From assembly GCA_021772635.1 (NCBI GenBank), contig JAJFLP010000018.1, positions 1 through 54,094 on the forward strand: a DNA stretch of 54,094 nt, given 5' to 3'. A model generated the notes under the pieces. It searched no databases. It saw only the letters and a program-made list of their open reading frames with translations, and was not told where the DNA came from. Shown piece after piece: positions 28,001 through 36,528 of the stretch (its first letter is position 1; each line of letters opens with the position of its first letter). A program made the position numbers and the translations under genes. The DNA comes from Verrucomicrobiota bacterium (GTDB lineage Bacteria > Verrucomicrobiota > Lentisphaeria > JABSQK01 > JAJFLO01).

Positions 28001-30715
28001 GATTGTCTGATGCTGTTGAGCGGTGGGAAGGATAGTACTTACGTGCTGTACCAGTTACTGGAGATGAGGCTTCGGATATTGGCGATAACGCTCGACAACG
28101 GTTTTATATCCGAGGCTGCAAAGGAGAATATTCTCCGTGTTGTTAAGGATGTTAACGTCGATCATCAATTCGTTTCAACTCCGTCAATGAATGCGATTTT
28201 CGTAGAGAGTTTGAATCGTTATTCGAATGTTTGCAACGGGTGTTTTAAGACGATTTATACTTTGTCGATGAATATCGCGAAAGAGCGGGGAATTAGATAT
28301 ATCGTGACCGGGTTGTCGCGCGGACAAATTTTTGAAACACGTCTCGCGGATCTATTCAGAAACCGCGTATTCGACCCGGAAATAATTGATGCGACCATTA
28401 CCGAGGCACGTAAAGCGTATCACCAAATGGACGATGAAATATCACGTTCTATGAATGTCGAAATATTCAAAGACGAACATGTTTTCGATGAGATACAGTT
28501 TGTCGATTTTTATCGATATGTTGACGTTGATTTGAGTGAAATATTGAATTTCCTTGAGCGCAAAGCTCCGTGGATCAGACCCGCCGATACGGGACGTTCT
28601 ACAAACTGTTTAATAAATGAAGTCGGCATTTACCTTCACAAGAGAAACCGCGGGTACCACAACTATGCGTTGCCGTATAGCTGGGACGTTCGCCTTGCTC
28701 ACAAGAAAAGAGACGAAGCAATGCAGGAGCTCGAGGATGTAATCGATCTTGGCAATGTCCGAAAAATACTTAGAGATATCGGGTACAGTACTGAGTCTTT
28801 AGACAACGGCGATGAGAATAAACAATTGGTCGCGTACTACGTGGCGAATGAGACGATTTCTGTGTCGGAACTGCGTAGTATTGTATCTGCCAAACTACCT
28901 GATTCTATGATCCCCGCACGTTATGTGAAACTCGATTCCGTCCCACTTACGTCAAACGGCAAGATCGATTACGGTCGGTTGCATAAGCTATCGAATGATC
29001 GGCCCGAAACGGATACTTGTTATGTCGCGCCACACACCGACATCGAACGCGATCTGGTTGGAATTTGGTCTGACGTTCTTGGATTAGAGAAGGTTGGCCT
29101 AAATGATAACTTTATCGAACTCGGAGGCGACTCGATATTGAATATTCAGATTGTATTGAGGGCGAGTCGTCTCGGGTATCGGTTGACTCCGAGGCAACTG
29201 TTCGAGTTTCCGACTGTGAAAAAGGTATCTCAAGTAATCCAGAAGGCGGAACCGATATACGCAGAACAGGAAATTATCACCGGTTCTGTACCGTTGACAC
29301 CCGTTCAACACTGGTATTTCGCAACTGTCGGGGCGAATCACAGTCACTGGAATCAGGCTGTAACGCTTAGTTTGAGCGATAGGTTGGATCCCCGGCTATT
29401 AGAGCGGGCATTTCAAATTTTATTACGACATCATGACGCGTTACGCACATGTTTCGATCAAGATGAGGCGGGATGGCGACAATGGATCAGGAAAGACGAC
29501 ATTAAGTTCGTTTTGCGAAATTACGACTTACGGAAACTCGTCGGCGACAACCTCGAATCTGAATTTAAAGAGACTGTGAATCGTTTACACCGCAATTTAC
29601 ATCTGGTTCAAGGGGATATTGTTCGTGCCGCGCTGTTCCGTCTCGATGATGGCCTAGCGGATCGCCTGACTATTATTGTCCATCATCTGGCCATCGACGG
29701 CTTGTCCTGGTGGCCGCTGCTGCAGGACCTTGAGGATATCTACCAGTCACTGTCGCAGAATGACGAGGTCTCATTACCCCGGAAGACTATATCCTATCAA
29801 AGCTGGGCTAATGGATTACTCAAACACGCCCAATCGAAACGCGTTGTCAAAGAAGTCGATTATTGGACTTCAACCGCCTTTCAGGAAAAGACGTTTCTAC
29901 CAAATGCCTTCAAGGTAGCGTCTCCGAATCTCATGAATTCCATGATGACGGTTCGATCGCAGCTTAGCAAGGCTGAGACTGAAGATCTGGTGAAGGGATC
30001 GACACGTTTCGGAGATATTAGACTAACCGAGATCCTACTTTCGGCTATCCTGAAAGCTTATCATCGGTGGACGGGCAGGAAATCTATGCGAATCGACATC
30101 GAAAGCCACGGCCGAGAGAATATCGCGGAGGGATTTGATTTATCCCGTTCAGTAGGCTGGTTTACGGCAATCTATCCAATCCACCTGAATATCGGGAATA
30201 TCAATGACCATGACGGATTAATTAAAGCCGTAAAGCAGCGACTGAACGGAACTCCGAACGCGGGAATCGGCTACGGACTGCTTCGGTTCCTGAACCACGA
30301 CGCAGATATCCGTGAAAGGTTTGATGGCATACCGGAATCGCCGATTCTTTTTAATTATCTCGGACACATCGACCAGATCCTGCCGGACACGTCGATATTT
30401 CAATTTTTTGAGAATCTGTCGTTGTCGCGATCGCCGGAGAGCAAGCGTGCGCATGTGATTGAGATCAATAGCGTCATTAGCGATGGTATACTGACGACCG
30501 AGTGGGGTTATGACTCCGACGTTTTTGACAGTAGCACCATTATCAGGCTGTCTCGGTGGTATACCGAAGCGCTTCACGGTCTTATCCGACATTGTCTAAC
30601 ACGCGGCCGCAAATATTATACACCGTCGGATTTCCCTGAGTCGGATTTAGACCAGGAGGAGTTGGACATGTTAATCGCCGAATACAGCGAAGATACGGTC
30701 AAACAGTCGTCGTAG
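25082..30715 (+). CDS. NRPS module C-A(PP-loop insertion)-T-E
   Basis: The domains of this 1877-residue NRPS are, in order: condensation (HHLITDG at 147-153), adenylation (A3 at 619-629, A4 Asp665, NEYGPTE at 757-763, YRTGD at 846-850, A8 from 864), an insertion of about 340 residues (905-1243), the rest of the A domain (NGK at 1292-1294), carrier (Ser1351) and epimerisation (HHLAIDG at 1534-1540). The by-eye specificity code DMTKIGEVA resembles the Asn code DLTKLGEVG. The insertion is a PP-loop ATPase, described separately. An N-terminal C domain fits acceptance of the prolyl/pyrrolyl starter. The E domain implies a D-residue. The last residues (DFPESDLDQEELD) are a typical post-E tail, and the next NRPS gene starts after 3 bp. 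Confidence 0.94.
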   Translation: MIMKDQEINRSDEVFIRSNLTRSQFLIWMGQEMAPQVPLYNMVLTFSINGPLEPETFKTAFEALISVSDAMRTVFATIDGVPFQRVLDDITGGFTFIDFSNTTTPQEDYRRWVDQHAVVNFDLTQRAFDSALIKIGDDQFVWYLNQHHLITDGWSSALVFRSMVEIYGQIRNRNTVSNTVLPRFLDYVGYERNFRGTRQFRKAADYWHRQTALEIDPIRFYGKHGIQYSTVTERVTVELDRETTRKLRDIAAMKEVRSLTLDMALFNIFATILFTYLYRVSGGDRLAIGTPAHNRPTKIFKNTIGLFIELFPMTVEIDNNETFLTLIKKVAVESSGLLGHAYPGLSSPETSRNYNVVLNYINASFSDFDGLPVETQWIHPGFGDIGHSLRLQVHDFDRSGKFILHFDFNCDAFPEAHRRWAISQVTSILNATISDLNQPLNAVEIVSSEERNRLLIDFNRSDDSVTHTETVVQLLEDQCITYAESIAIIDGDQELTYLGIHDKTSRLAVALRRIHVQEGVTVGVCIERSIDLIVAILGVLKAGGAYVPMDPADPDDRNAYIAIDSHAALVLTEKRLISKFDPLDVPTICVETVWDEDTADLDISILSEVRPEQLAYIIYTSGSTGNPKGVMISHANLTNYIVWARNQYVEDDRYSFPLFTSFSFDMTVTSIFVPLISGGKIIIYPDTVAGGDFGILQVIEDDRVDIVKLTPSHLSLIREVDSGNTRIKKLIVGGEDFKAGLADSVSQKFRGKILVFNEYGPTETTVASTVHRYDNQTDTCGSVPIGKPINNTRVYLLNDNTQLVPIGVAGEICISGSGVARGYCNNEDLTRERFIDSPFDTSKKLYRTGDFGRWRQDGVLELIGRKDRQVKVKGVRIELDEIESALIRDERIDRCVVDVTVTTVTKADSEGSAACAVCGISDSHPDVVIHPDGVCNICVDYGKYRVEAQAYFGTKDDLECILDDARSTGIGDYDCLMLLSGGKDSTYVLYQLLEMRLRILAITLDNGFISEAAKENILRVVKDVNVDHQFVSTPSMNAIFVESLNRYSNVCNGCFKTIYTLSMNIAKERGIRYIVTGLSRGQIFETRLADLFRNRVFDPEIIDATITEARKAYHQMDDEISRSMNVEIFKDEHVFDEIQFVDFYRYVDVDLSEILNFLERKAPWIRPADTGRSTNCLINEVGIYLHKRNRGYHNYALPYSWDVRLAHKKRDEAMQELEDVIDLGNVRKILRDIGYSTESLDNGDENKQLVAYYVANETISVSELRSIVSAKLPDSMIPARYVKLDSVPLTSNGKIDYGRLHKLSNDRPETDTCYVAPHTDIERDLVGIWSDVLGLEKVGLNDNFIELGGDSILNIQIVLRASRLGYRLTPRQLFEFPTVKKVSQVIQKAEPIYAEQEIITGSVPLTPVQHWYFATVGANHSHWNQAVTLSLSDRLDPRLLERAFQILLRHHDALRTCFDQDEAGWRQWIRKDDIKFVLRNYDLRKLVGDNLESEFKETVNRLHRNLHLVQGDIVRAALFRLDDGLADRLTIIVHHLAIDGLSWWPLLQDLEDIYQSLSQNDEVSLPRKTISYQSWANGLLKHAQSKRVVKEVDYWTSTAFQEKTFLPNAFKVASPNLMNSMMTVRSQLSKAETEDLVKGSTRFGDIRLTEILLSAILKAYHRWTGRKSMRIDIESHGRENIAEGFDLSRSVGWFTAIYPIHLNIGNINDHDGLIKAVKQRLNGTPNAGIGYGLLRFLNHDADIRERFDGIPESPILFNYLGHIDQILPDTSIFQFFENLSLSRSPESKRAHVIEINSVISDGILTTEWGYDSDVFDSSTIIRLSRWYTEALHGLIRHCLTRGRKYYTPSDFPESDLDQEELDMLIAEYSEDTVKQSS
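27794..28810 (+). other. PP-loop ATP-pyrophosphatase domain embedded in the adenylation domain
   Basis: Inside the first NRPS (residues about 905-1243), between motifs A8 and A9/A10, lies a domain with two CxxC pairs (Cys915/918 and Cys935/938, zinc-ribbon-like), the ATP-pyrophosphatase loop LSGGKDS (Ser980-Ser985), a further CNGC pair (1051/1054) and a conserved late region around TNCLINEVGIY (Cys1176). This layout resembles the alpha-hydrolase-type PP-loop enzymes, such as WbpG-like N-acetyl sugar amidotransferases, that adenylate a carbonyl oxygen and swap it for nitrogen or sulfur. A plausible task is modification of the carrier-bound Asn-like residue, for example to an amidine or thioamide. 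The boundaries are judged by eye. Confidence 0.85.
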
Positions 30716-30718
30716 AAA

Positions 30719-33562
30719 ATGATCCGGGACAATATAGAAGCTATTTACAGGCTATCGCCGGTGCAGGAGGGGATCCTGTTCCACACGATTCAGTCGGAGG
30801 CATCCGGGGTTTACGTAGAACAGTATAGCTGCACCATTACCGGCGATCTGGATTCGAAAGCATTTCACCGTGCGTGGGAGCTAGTTGTACAGCGACACCC
30901 GGCATTACGAACGTTCATAACCTGGGAACGCCGTGCCCAACCGCTTCAAATTGTACGGGATTCTGTGAAAGTACCGTGGACGGATCTAGACTGGATGGAG
31001 TCCCCTTTTCCGGCGCGGGAAGCCAGACTGAAATCGCAATTGGAGGATGACCGGCGTAAAGGGTTGGATCTTGCCGTCGCACCTTTGATGCATTTTACCT
31101 TGATAAAATTGTCGCCCGGTACTCACCGATTTATCTGGACGTTTCACCATATAATACTGGATGGATGGTCGATGCGCCTAGTGTTTCGGGAAGTACTCGG
31201 TTCTTACAAAGCACATAAGGATGGCAAGGAATTGGTGTTGGATCCCCCTCGTCCATATTGCGACTATATCGCGTGGCTAGGTGAACAGGACTTATACTCC
31301 GCAGAGATATTTTGGATTGATCGATTAAGCAAATTCACGGAACCGACTCGGTTTCCTCCTGCAATTCAGCGACCGCGTCGATGGAATAGCCACACTACGT
31401 ATCATCGAAAACATCTTTCTCTATCTAAATCGAAAACTTCTGAAATTACCTCAATGGCGAAGAATAACGGATTAACCCTAAATACCCTCGTAATGGGAGC
31501 ATGGGCGTTGCTTCTGAGTCGATACAGCAATCAGGAGGATATTATTTATGGCGTTACTGCTTCCGGACGGATGCCCAGTCTAAGCGGGATAGAGAAAGTA
31601 ATTGGATTGTGTATAAACACATTACCGATGAGAATTCGTTTGGAGCGGGAGGATGTACTTTTGCCATGGCTGAACGATGTGCAACGTCGTTTGGCGGAAA
31701 TACGGGAATACGAATATACGCCGCTGGTGAATATAAAACGATGGAGTGAAATGCCGAATGATCGTCCGCTATTCGAAACTATTCTAGTCTTTGAAAATCA
31801 TCTGGTTGCCGCTGTTCCGGAGCAACTGGGCAATATCGATATCGGCGAGGTTGAATATTTAGAGCAAAGTAATTATCCGCTTGCTCTGTTAGCAGTGCCC
31901 TCAGACAACCTGGAGTTTATTGCCGTTTATGACTCCACGCAATTCTCGGAGGCGACGATAACGCGGATGTTGTTACATCTGCAGAACCTATTAATTGATT
32001 TTACAAAATCCCCTGAATCCCGGATTCTCGATCTAGCGTTACTAGATGAGGAGGAACGTCACGATATGTTAGTGGAGTGGAACCCTAATACGACGACATT
32101 GCCGGAATCGCTATGTATCCATCAATTAATCGAACGGCGCGTAGAGCAAACCCCCGATGCAACCGCAGTCAAATCGGGAGCGAACGATTTAACTTATGGC
32201 GAATTAAATCGTCGCGCGAATCAATTGGCACGCTATCTGAAGTCGCGGGGAGTCGGGTCAGGGGCATTCGTGGGGCTGTATCTCGAACGCTCCGCGGATA
32301 TGATCGTTGGCATACTGGGTATACTAAAAGCGGGCTGCGCGTACGTGCCTCTCGATCCGTCGTATCCCGCGGAGAGAATTGCTTTTATGATAGAAGACAC
32401 TCGATCTTCTATCGTGTTAATCCAGGAAAAATTTTTGAATCAGACTGCGTCGCGCAACTGTGAAGTCGTTTGTATTGACAGAGACTTGGATATCATCCGC
32501 TCTGAGATATCCGACAATGTAGACGTGTCGATTGATCCGGCGAATATTGCTTATGTGATCTATACGTCAGGCTCTACCGGTCAGCCCAAGGGAGTATTAG
32601 TGACGCACCGGAATTTGGTTTATTCGACATGGGCCAGAAAGCGATTCTACGACGATCCAATCGATAATTTTCTGCTTCTTTCATCATTCGCAGTCGACAG
32701 TTCCGTCGCCGGGATCTTCTGGACTTTATGTTATGGCGGTACTTTAGTCCTTCCAATCCCGGGCCAAGAGCGGGATACCGAGACCATCCGGCAGCTTGTA
32801 TCCTCCTGCCGTATTTCTCACGCGCTTATGATACCAACACTTTACGCAATTCTACTCGAGTTCGCCGAATCAAAAGACCTTGAGTCTCTGCGGACAGTGA
32901 TATTAGCAGGTGAGACCGTTGCGGCCAAACTTGGACGGAGACATTACGATCTGTTGCCGAATGCCCGTTGCTACAACGAATACGGGCCAAGTGAGACGAC
33001 AGTTTGGTCGGCAGTCTTCGAAATCCCGTCGGGATGGGATGAATCCACTGTTCCGATAGGACGGCCGATCCCCAACACGGAAATTTATATCTTAGACCAA
33101 TATTTACGCATCACACCGGTTGGCGTCCCGGGAGAATTGTACATCGGGGGTCCCGGTGTTACTGCTGGATATTTAAATTGTCCCGACCTGACGCGGGAAA
33201 AGTTTATTGCTCATCCATTCTGCCGTGATTCCTCCGAAAGACTATATAGAACGGGTGACCGAGCCCAGTATCGCGCGGACAGGAATATCGAGTTTCTGGG
33301 CCGTGTGGATAATCAGATCAAAATCAGAGGGTATCGTGTTGAGCCAGAAGAAATTGAGACACAGTTAAATCAGCATCCTTCCGTGCGCAGTTCTGTGGTA
33401 GTCGTCAGAGACAAGGGTGAAGGGACTATGGATCTGGTTAATGTTGAGGACCCGGAGGGCTTGGCGATCGTGTTATCGAAACTGCCGGATGAGCAGGCTC
33501 GTCGGATTCTGCGGGATGTTGAAAAACTTTCCGAGGCGGAAGTAGACGCGTTGCTGGTTTAA
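30719..33562 (+). CDS. NRPS C-A module lacking the C-terminal adenylation subdomain
   Basis: The 947 residues hold a condensation domain (HHIILDG at 143-149) and an adenylation domain that runs through YTSGSTG (615-621), A4 Asp660, NEYGPSE (753-759), YRTGD and A8 (GRVDNQIKIRG, from 861) and then stops. There is no A10 Lys motif and no carrier; the protein ends with a charged helix EKLSEAEVDALLV. The missing parts are at the start of the gene at 34492. The specificity code read by eye (DSALIAEVW) gives me no confident amino acid. Together with the next two genes it would form a C-A-T-E module working in trans. Confidence 0.92.
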   Translation: MIRDNIEAIYRLSPVQEGILFHTIQSEASGVYVEQYSCTITGDLDSKAFHRAWELVVQRHPALRTFITWERRAQPLQIVRDSVKVPWTDLDWMESPFPAREARLKSQLEDDRRKGLDLAVAPLMHFTLIKLSPGTHRFIWTFHHIILDGWSMRLVFREVLGSYKAHKDGKELVLDPPRPYCDYIAWLGEQDLYSAEIFWIDRLSKFTEPTRFPPAIQRPRRWNSHTTYHRKHLSLSKSKTSEITSMAKNNGLTLNTLVMGAWALLLSRYSNQEDIIYGVTASGRMPSLSGIEKVIGLCINTLPMRIRLEREDVLLPWLNDVQRRLAEIREYEYTPLVNIKRWSEMPNDRPLFETILVFENHLVAAVPEQLGNIDIGEVEYLEQSNYPLALLAVPSDNLEFIAVYDSTQFSEATITRMLLHLQNLLIDFTKSPESRILDLALLDEEERHDMLVEWNPNTTTLPESLCIHQLIERRVEQTPDATAVKSGANDLTYGELNRRANQLARYLKSRGVGSGAFVGLYLERSADMIVGILGILKAGCAYVPLDPSYPAERIAFMIEDTRSSIVLIQEKFLNQTASRNCEVVCIDRDLDIIRSEISDNVDVSIDPANIAYVIYTSGSTGQPKGVLVTHRNLVYSTWARKRFYDDPIDNFLLLSSFAVDSSVAGIFWTLCYGGTLVLPIPGQERDTETIRQLVSSCRISHALMIPTLYAILLEFAESKDLESLRTVILAGETVAAKLGRRHYDLLPNARCYNEYGPSETTVWSAVFEIPSGWDESTVPIGRPIPNTEIYILDQYLRITPVGVPGELYIGGPGVTAGYLNCPDLTREKFIAHPFCRDSSERLYRTGDRAQYRADRNIEFLGRVDNQIKIRGYRVEPEEIETQLNQHPSVRSSVVVVRDKGEGTMDLVNVEDPEGLAIVLSKLPDEQARRILRDVEKLSEAEVDALLV

Positions 33563-33687
33563 CGGGCTGAATGAAATTCGTATCTTGCAATCGAAGAAGT
33601 TTTCTCGAATCGCCGGCAATTCTTCACGAATCCGAACCTATCAAACGGATATAAGAACTTATAACGCCCCCGCCGGGACACATTGAA

Positions 33688-34479
33688 ATGACGCGAAGAA
33701 TAAAGAGACTAAAAGACTTCGAAATTTCGCTGGTGCTCATGAATGATGAGTTTATCCGTCCGCCTCGAGATTCACAAAGAAATTGGATTCTCAATCGCTC
33801 AATCGCTGAGTTTACGGATGATCTGATGCATATGGATGCGGTGTCGAGGCGATTTGTTCGGGGTAGCGATAGTATACCGTTGCAAGACAGGGCGCAGGCA
33901 ATTCTCGAAGACTACGAGATCATGGAAGATTGGCAGATGCCAATTATGAAAGCAATGGCGTCTGCGGTTACGGAAAGTCACGGCGACATCTTGGAAATCG
34001 GTTTCGGGCGGGGAATCTCTGCAAACTTTCTTCAAGAATCCGGAATCAAGTCACATACGATAATCGAATGCAACGATTCTATTATTGACAGGTACCACGA
34101 TTGGAAGAAAAACTACCCGGCCGAGGACATAAAAATAATTCGCGGTAAGTGGCAGGATGTAATTCATGATTTAGGTGATTATGACGGTATTTTCTTTCAC
34201 ACCTATCCACTCGACACAGATGATTATCTGGAGCAGATTGCGGACAGCGTTACGTTCGCCGAGCATTTCTTTGCGGCCGCGGCAGATCACTTGCGGAACG
34301 GCGGATGTTTTACCTACCAAAGCAATGAAATCGACTCGCTAAGCCGCGGTCACCAGAGACTCCTATTCAAGCACTTCACGAAATTTTCGCTAAGTTTAAT
34401 GCATCCCCTAAACATCCCCGATAATATCAAGGACGCCTGGTGGGCGGATTCAACGGTTATCGTCAAGGCGGTCCGGTAA
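33688..34479 (+). CDS. Guanidinoacetate/arginine N-methyltransferase-like protein
   Basis: The core ILEIGFGRGISANFLQESG followed by HTIIECNDSIIDRYHDW and later DYDGIFFHTYPLDTDDY and GGCFTYQSNE matches the GAMT/RMT2 group, whose members methylate guanidino nitrogens (guanidinoacetate, or the delta-N of Arg). The gene sits exactly between the two halves of a broken adenylation domain, where other NRPSs carry a methyltransferase in cis. It shares a reading frame with the next gene, separated by one TAA and four codons. Methylation of a guanidino or amidino group on the second residue is the simplest inference; free-substrate methylation before loading is an alternative. Confidence 0.82.
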   Translation: MTRRIKRLKDFEISLVLMNDEFIRPPRDSQRNWILNRSIAEFTDDLMHMDAVSRRFVRGSDSIPLQDRAQAILEDYEIMEDWQMPIMKAMASAVTESHGDILEIGFGRGISANFLQESGIKSHTIIECNDSIIDRYHDWKKNYPAEDIKIIRGKWQDVIHDLGDYDGIFFHTYPLDTDDYLEQIADSVTFAEHFFAAAADHLRNGGCFTYQSNEIDSLSRGHQRLLFKHFTKFSLSLMHPLNIPDNIKDAWWADSTVIVKAVR

Positions 34480-34491
34480 TGCGAGAGCCGA

Positions 34492-36516
34492 ATGAGTGAA
34501 TTCCGCGAACGAATCGTAGATCTGTCATTCAGTAAACGAGTGCTTCTTGCCCGGAAGCTAGGGATGTTAACCCACGGAGACCGTGTCCAGATAGAAAACG
34601 TCGACCGATCAGAATTTCAAAAGGAATCTGGGAGGCGGACAGTAGCCTACGTTGTTTTCGACGGAAACAAATCGAACGCATCCGCCGAATTGCGAGAGTA
34701 TATCACGGGAAAATTACCGGATTATATGGTTCCGTCGAGTATCGTGGTATTGGATACGCTACCGTTGCTGCCGAATGGTAAAGTCGACCGAAAAAAACTG
34801 CCGTATCCGAGTAAATTATGGCCATTCGACGACCGCGATTTTATGGCTCCGCGAAGTGAAGTCGAGCGAATACTTGCGGATATATGGTCTGACGTTCTTG
34901 GATTAGAGAAGGTCGGTATACACGACCACTTTATCGAGATCGGCGGCGACTCGATTCTGGCGATCCGAGTCGTTGCGAAAATACGATCTGCAAACCTGAG
35001 GGTTACGCCGATGCAACTCTTTGAATTTCCAACGATCGCCGAATTAGCGAACGTCGTAGTCGCTGCAACTCAGGAGAACGCCGATCAAGGCTCAAATCTC
35101 GGACCAACGTCGCTTGCTCCGATTCAGAAATGGTTCTTCGAACAGAATTTCACGATACCGGAGCACTGGAATCAAGCGTTGCTATTAGATGTTACCTGTG
35201 AATTAGATTTTGAAATATTCGAAAGCTCAGTCAAAACGATCCTATTCCACCACGATGCACTTCGGACGCGGTTTGTCAGGACCGGCACACGTTGGGAACA
35301 GTCGAGTCAAGATGCCGACGAAACCGCCACGGTGATACGAGTAGATTTAAGTCATCTTTCCGCGCCGACACAGGAGAAACAGATTCAACGTACCGCTGAG
35401 GACCTTCACTGCAATTTTGATCTTGAAAATGGAAATCTTATCCGTTTGGCATATTTCGATTACGGTAATGGCGAATCTAATCGTCTTTTAATCGTGGCAC
35501 ATCATTTGGTCATCGATAATATTTCGTGGGGAATATTTCTAGAGGATTTGGAAGCCGTTTATGTCCAATTAGCAATCGGTAAAAAAATTGACTTGCCAAA
35601 CAAAACTACCTCTTACAACCTGTGGTCTAAGAAATTGTTAGACTACACGGATACGGTCGACTTAAATAAAGATAGGAACTTCTGGCTCCAGATGCTCCAA
35701 TCGGGAGTTACGAAAGTGCCGACCGACTTTTCGTCGTTGAATAATACAGAAGAATTTGCGCAGCATCTGCGTGTTTCGCTGTCTGCTCCTGATACGGAGT
35801 GCTTGTTGCAACAGGTTCCAGCAGTTTATAATACGGAGATCAATGACATTCTTTTAACAGCATTGGTACGATCCTATTGCCGGCGGACCGCGAGCAGTCG
35901 GATGTTGATCGGCGTCGAAGGCCATGGGAGGGAGGAGTTTATTGCCGAAGGACTTGATTTATCACGTACGATTGGGTGGTTCACATCGTACTATCCGGTT
36001 TTACTGAAAAACGAACAATCCGAGAACATCGGAGATTCGCTAAAATCGACTAAAGAACAACTTCGGCGTATCCCGACCGGCGGTATTACTTACGGTCTAA
36101 TCCGTTACTTACAATCTAGGTCTGAAGAGCAGGAAATATTTAACACTATGCCTCAGCCTGAAATCCTGTTTAATTATCTCGGACAAATCGACAGATATTT
36201 TCCTGATTCGCGATTGTTTTGGATTGCCGACAACCCTGTTCCAGGTCCCGTCCGTAGTAAGCGTAATTGTCGAACCCATCTGATTGAAATAAATGCTGTT
36301 ACTGCCGAAAATAAGTTGTCTGTCGATTGGACGTTCAGTACGAAATGCTACCGGTTGTCCACAATCGAAGAAATTGCTCATGAATTCATATCCGAACTCC
36401 GATCGATCATATCGCATTGCCAGACGTTGCGATTTGGAGGATATACGCCATCTGACTTTCCCGAATCTGGTTTAGATCAAGCCGATTTGGATAAGTTTAT
36501 TGACAGTCTGAATTGA
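34492..36516 (+). CDS. NRPS fragment: adenylation C-terminal subdomain-T-E
   Basis: After about 50 residues of linker the protein shows the C-terminal adenylation subdomain (VAYVVFDG, LPDYMVP, then LPNGKVDRKKL with the catalytic Lys97), a carrier (Ser154 in IGGDSI) and an epimerisation domain (HHLVIDN at 337-343, EGHGREE, GWFTSYYP, ILFNYLGQ). It cannot adenylate on its own because the substrate-binding part of the A domain is in the 30719 gene. The second half of the E motif reads DN where most have DG. The ending DFPESGLDQADLD is nearly the same as the tail of the first NRPS, so both probably dock to a following C domain. Confidence 0.91.
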   Translation: MSEFRERIVDLSFSKRVLLARKLGMLTHGDRVQIENVDRSEFQKESGRRTVAYVVFDGNKSNASAELREYITGKLPDYMVPSSIVVLDTLPLLPNGKVDRKKLPYPSKLWPFDDRDFMAPRSEVERILADIWSDVLGLEKVGIHDHFIEIGGDSILAIRVVAKIRSANLRVTPMQLFEFPTIAELANVVVAATQENADQGSNLGPTSLAPIQKWFFEQNFTIPEHWNQALLLDVTCELDFEIFESSVKTILFHHDALRTRFVRTGTRWEQSSQDADETATVIRVDLSHLSAPTQEKQIQRTAEDLHCNFDLENGNLIRLAYFDYGNGESNRLLIVAHHLVIDNISWGIFLEDLEAVYVQLAIGKKIDLPNKTTSYNLWSKKLLDYTDTVDLNKDRNFWLQMLQSGVTKVPTDFSSLNNTEEFAQHLRVSLSAPDTECLLQQVPAVYNTEINDILLTALVRSYCRRTASSRMLIGVEGHGREEFIAEGLDLSRTIGWFTSYYPVLLKNEQSENIGDSLKSTKEQLRRIPTGGITYGLIRYLQSRSEEQEIFNTMPQPEILFNYLGQIDRYFPDSRLFWIADNPVPGPVRSKRNCRTHLIEINAVTAENKLSVDWTFSTKCYRLSTIEEIAHEFISELRSIISHCQTLRFGGYTPSDFPESGLDQADLDKFIDSLN

Positions 36517-36528
36517 AAAACACTGCGT

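Noticed and set aside
33540-33700. Simple frameshift as explanation for the split A domain
   Set aside because: The methyltransferase frame has a stop at 33652-33654 and the first protein ends in a natural-looking helix, so one indel would not restore a fusion. Read-level confirmation would still be useful.
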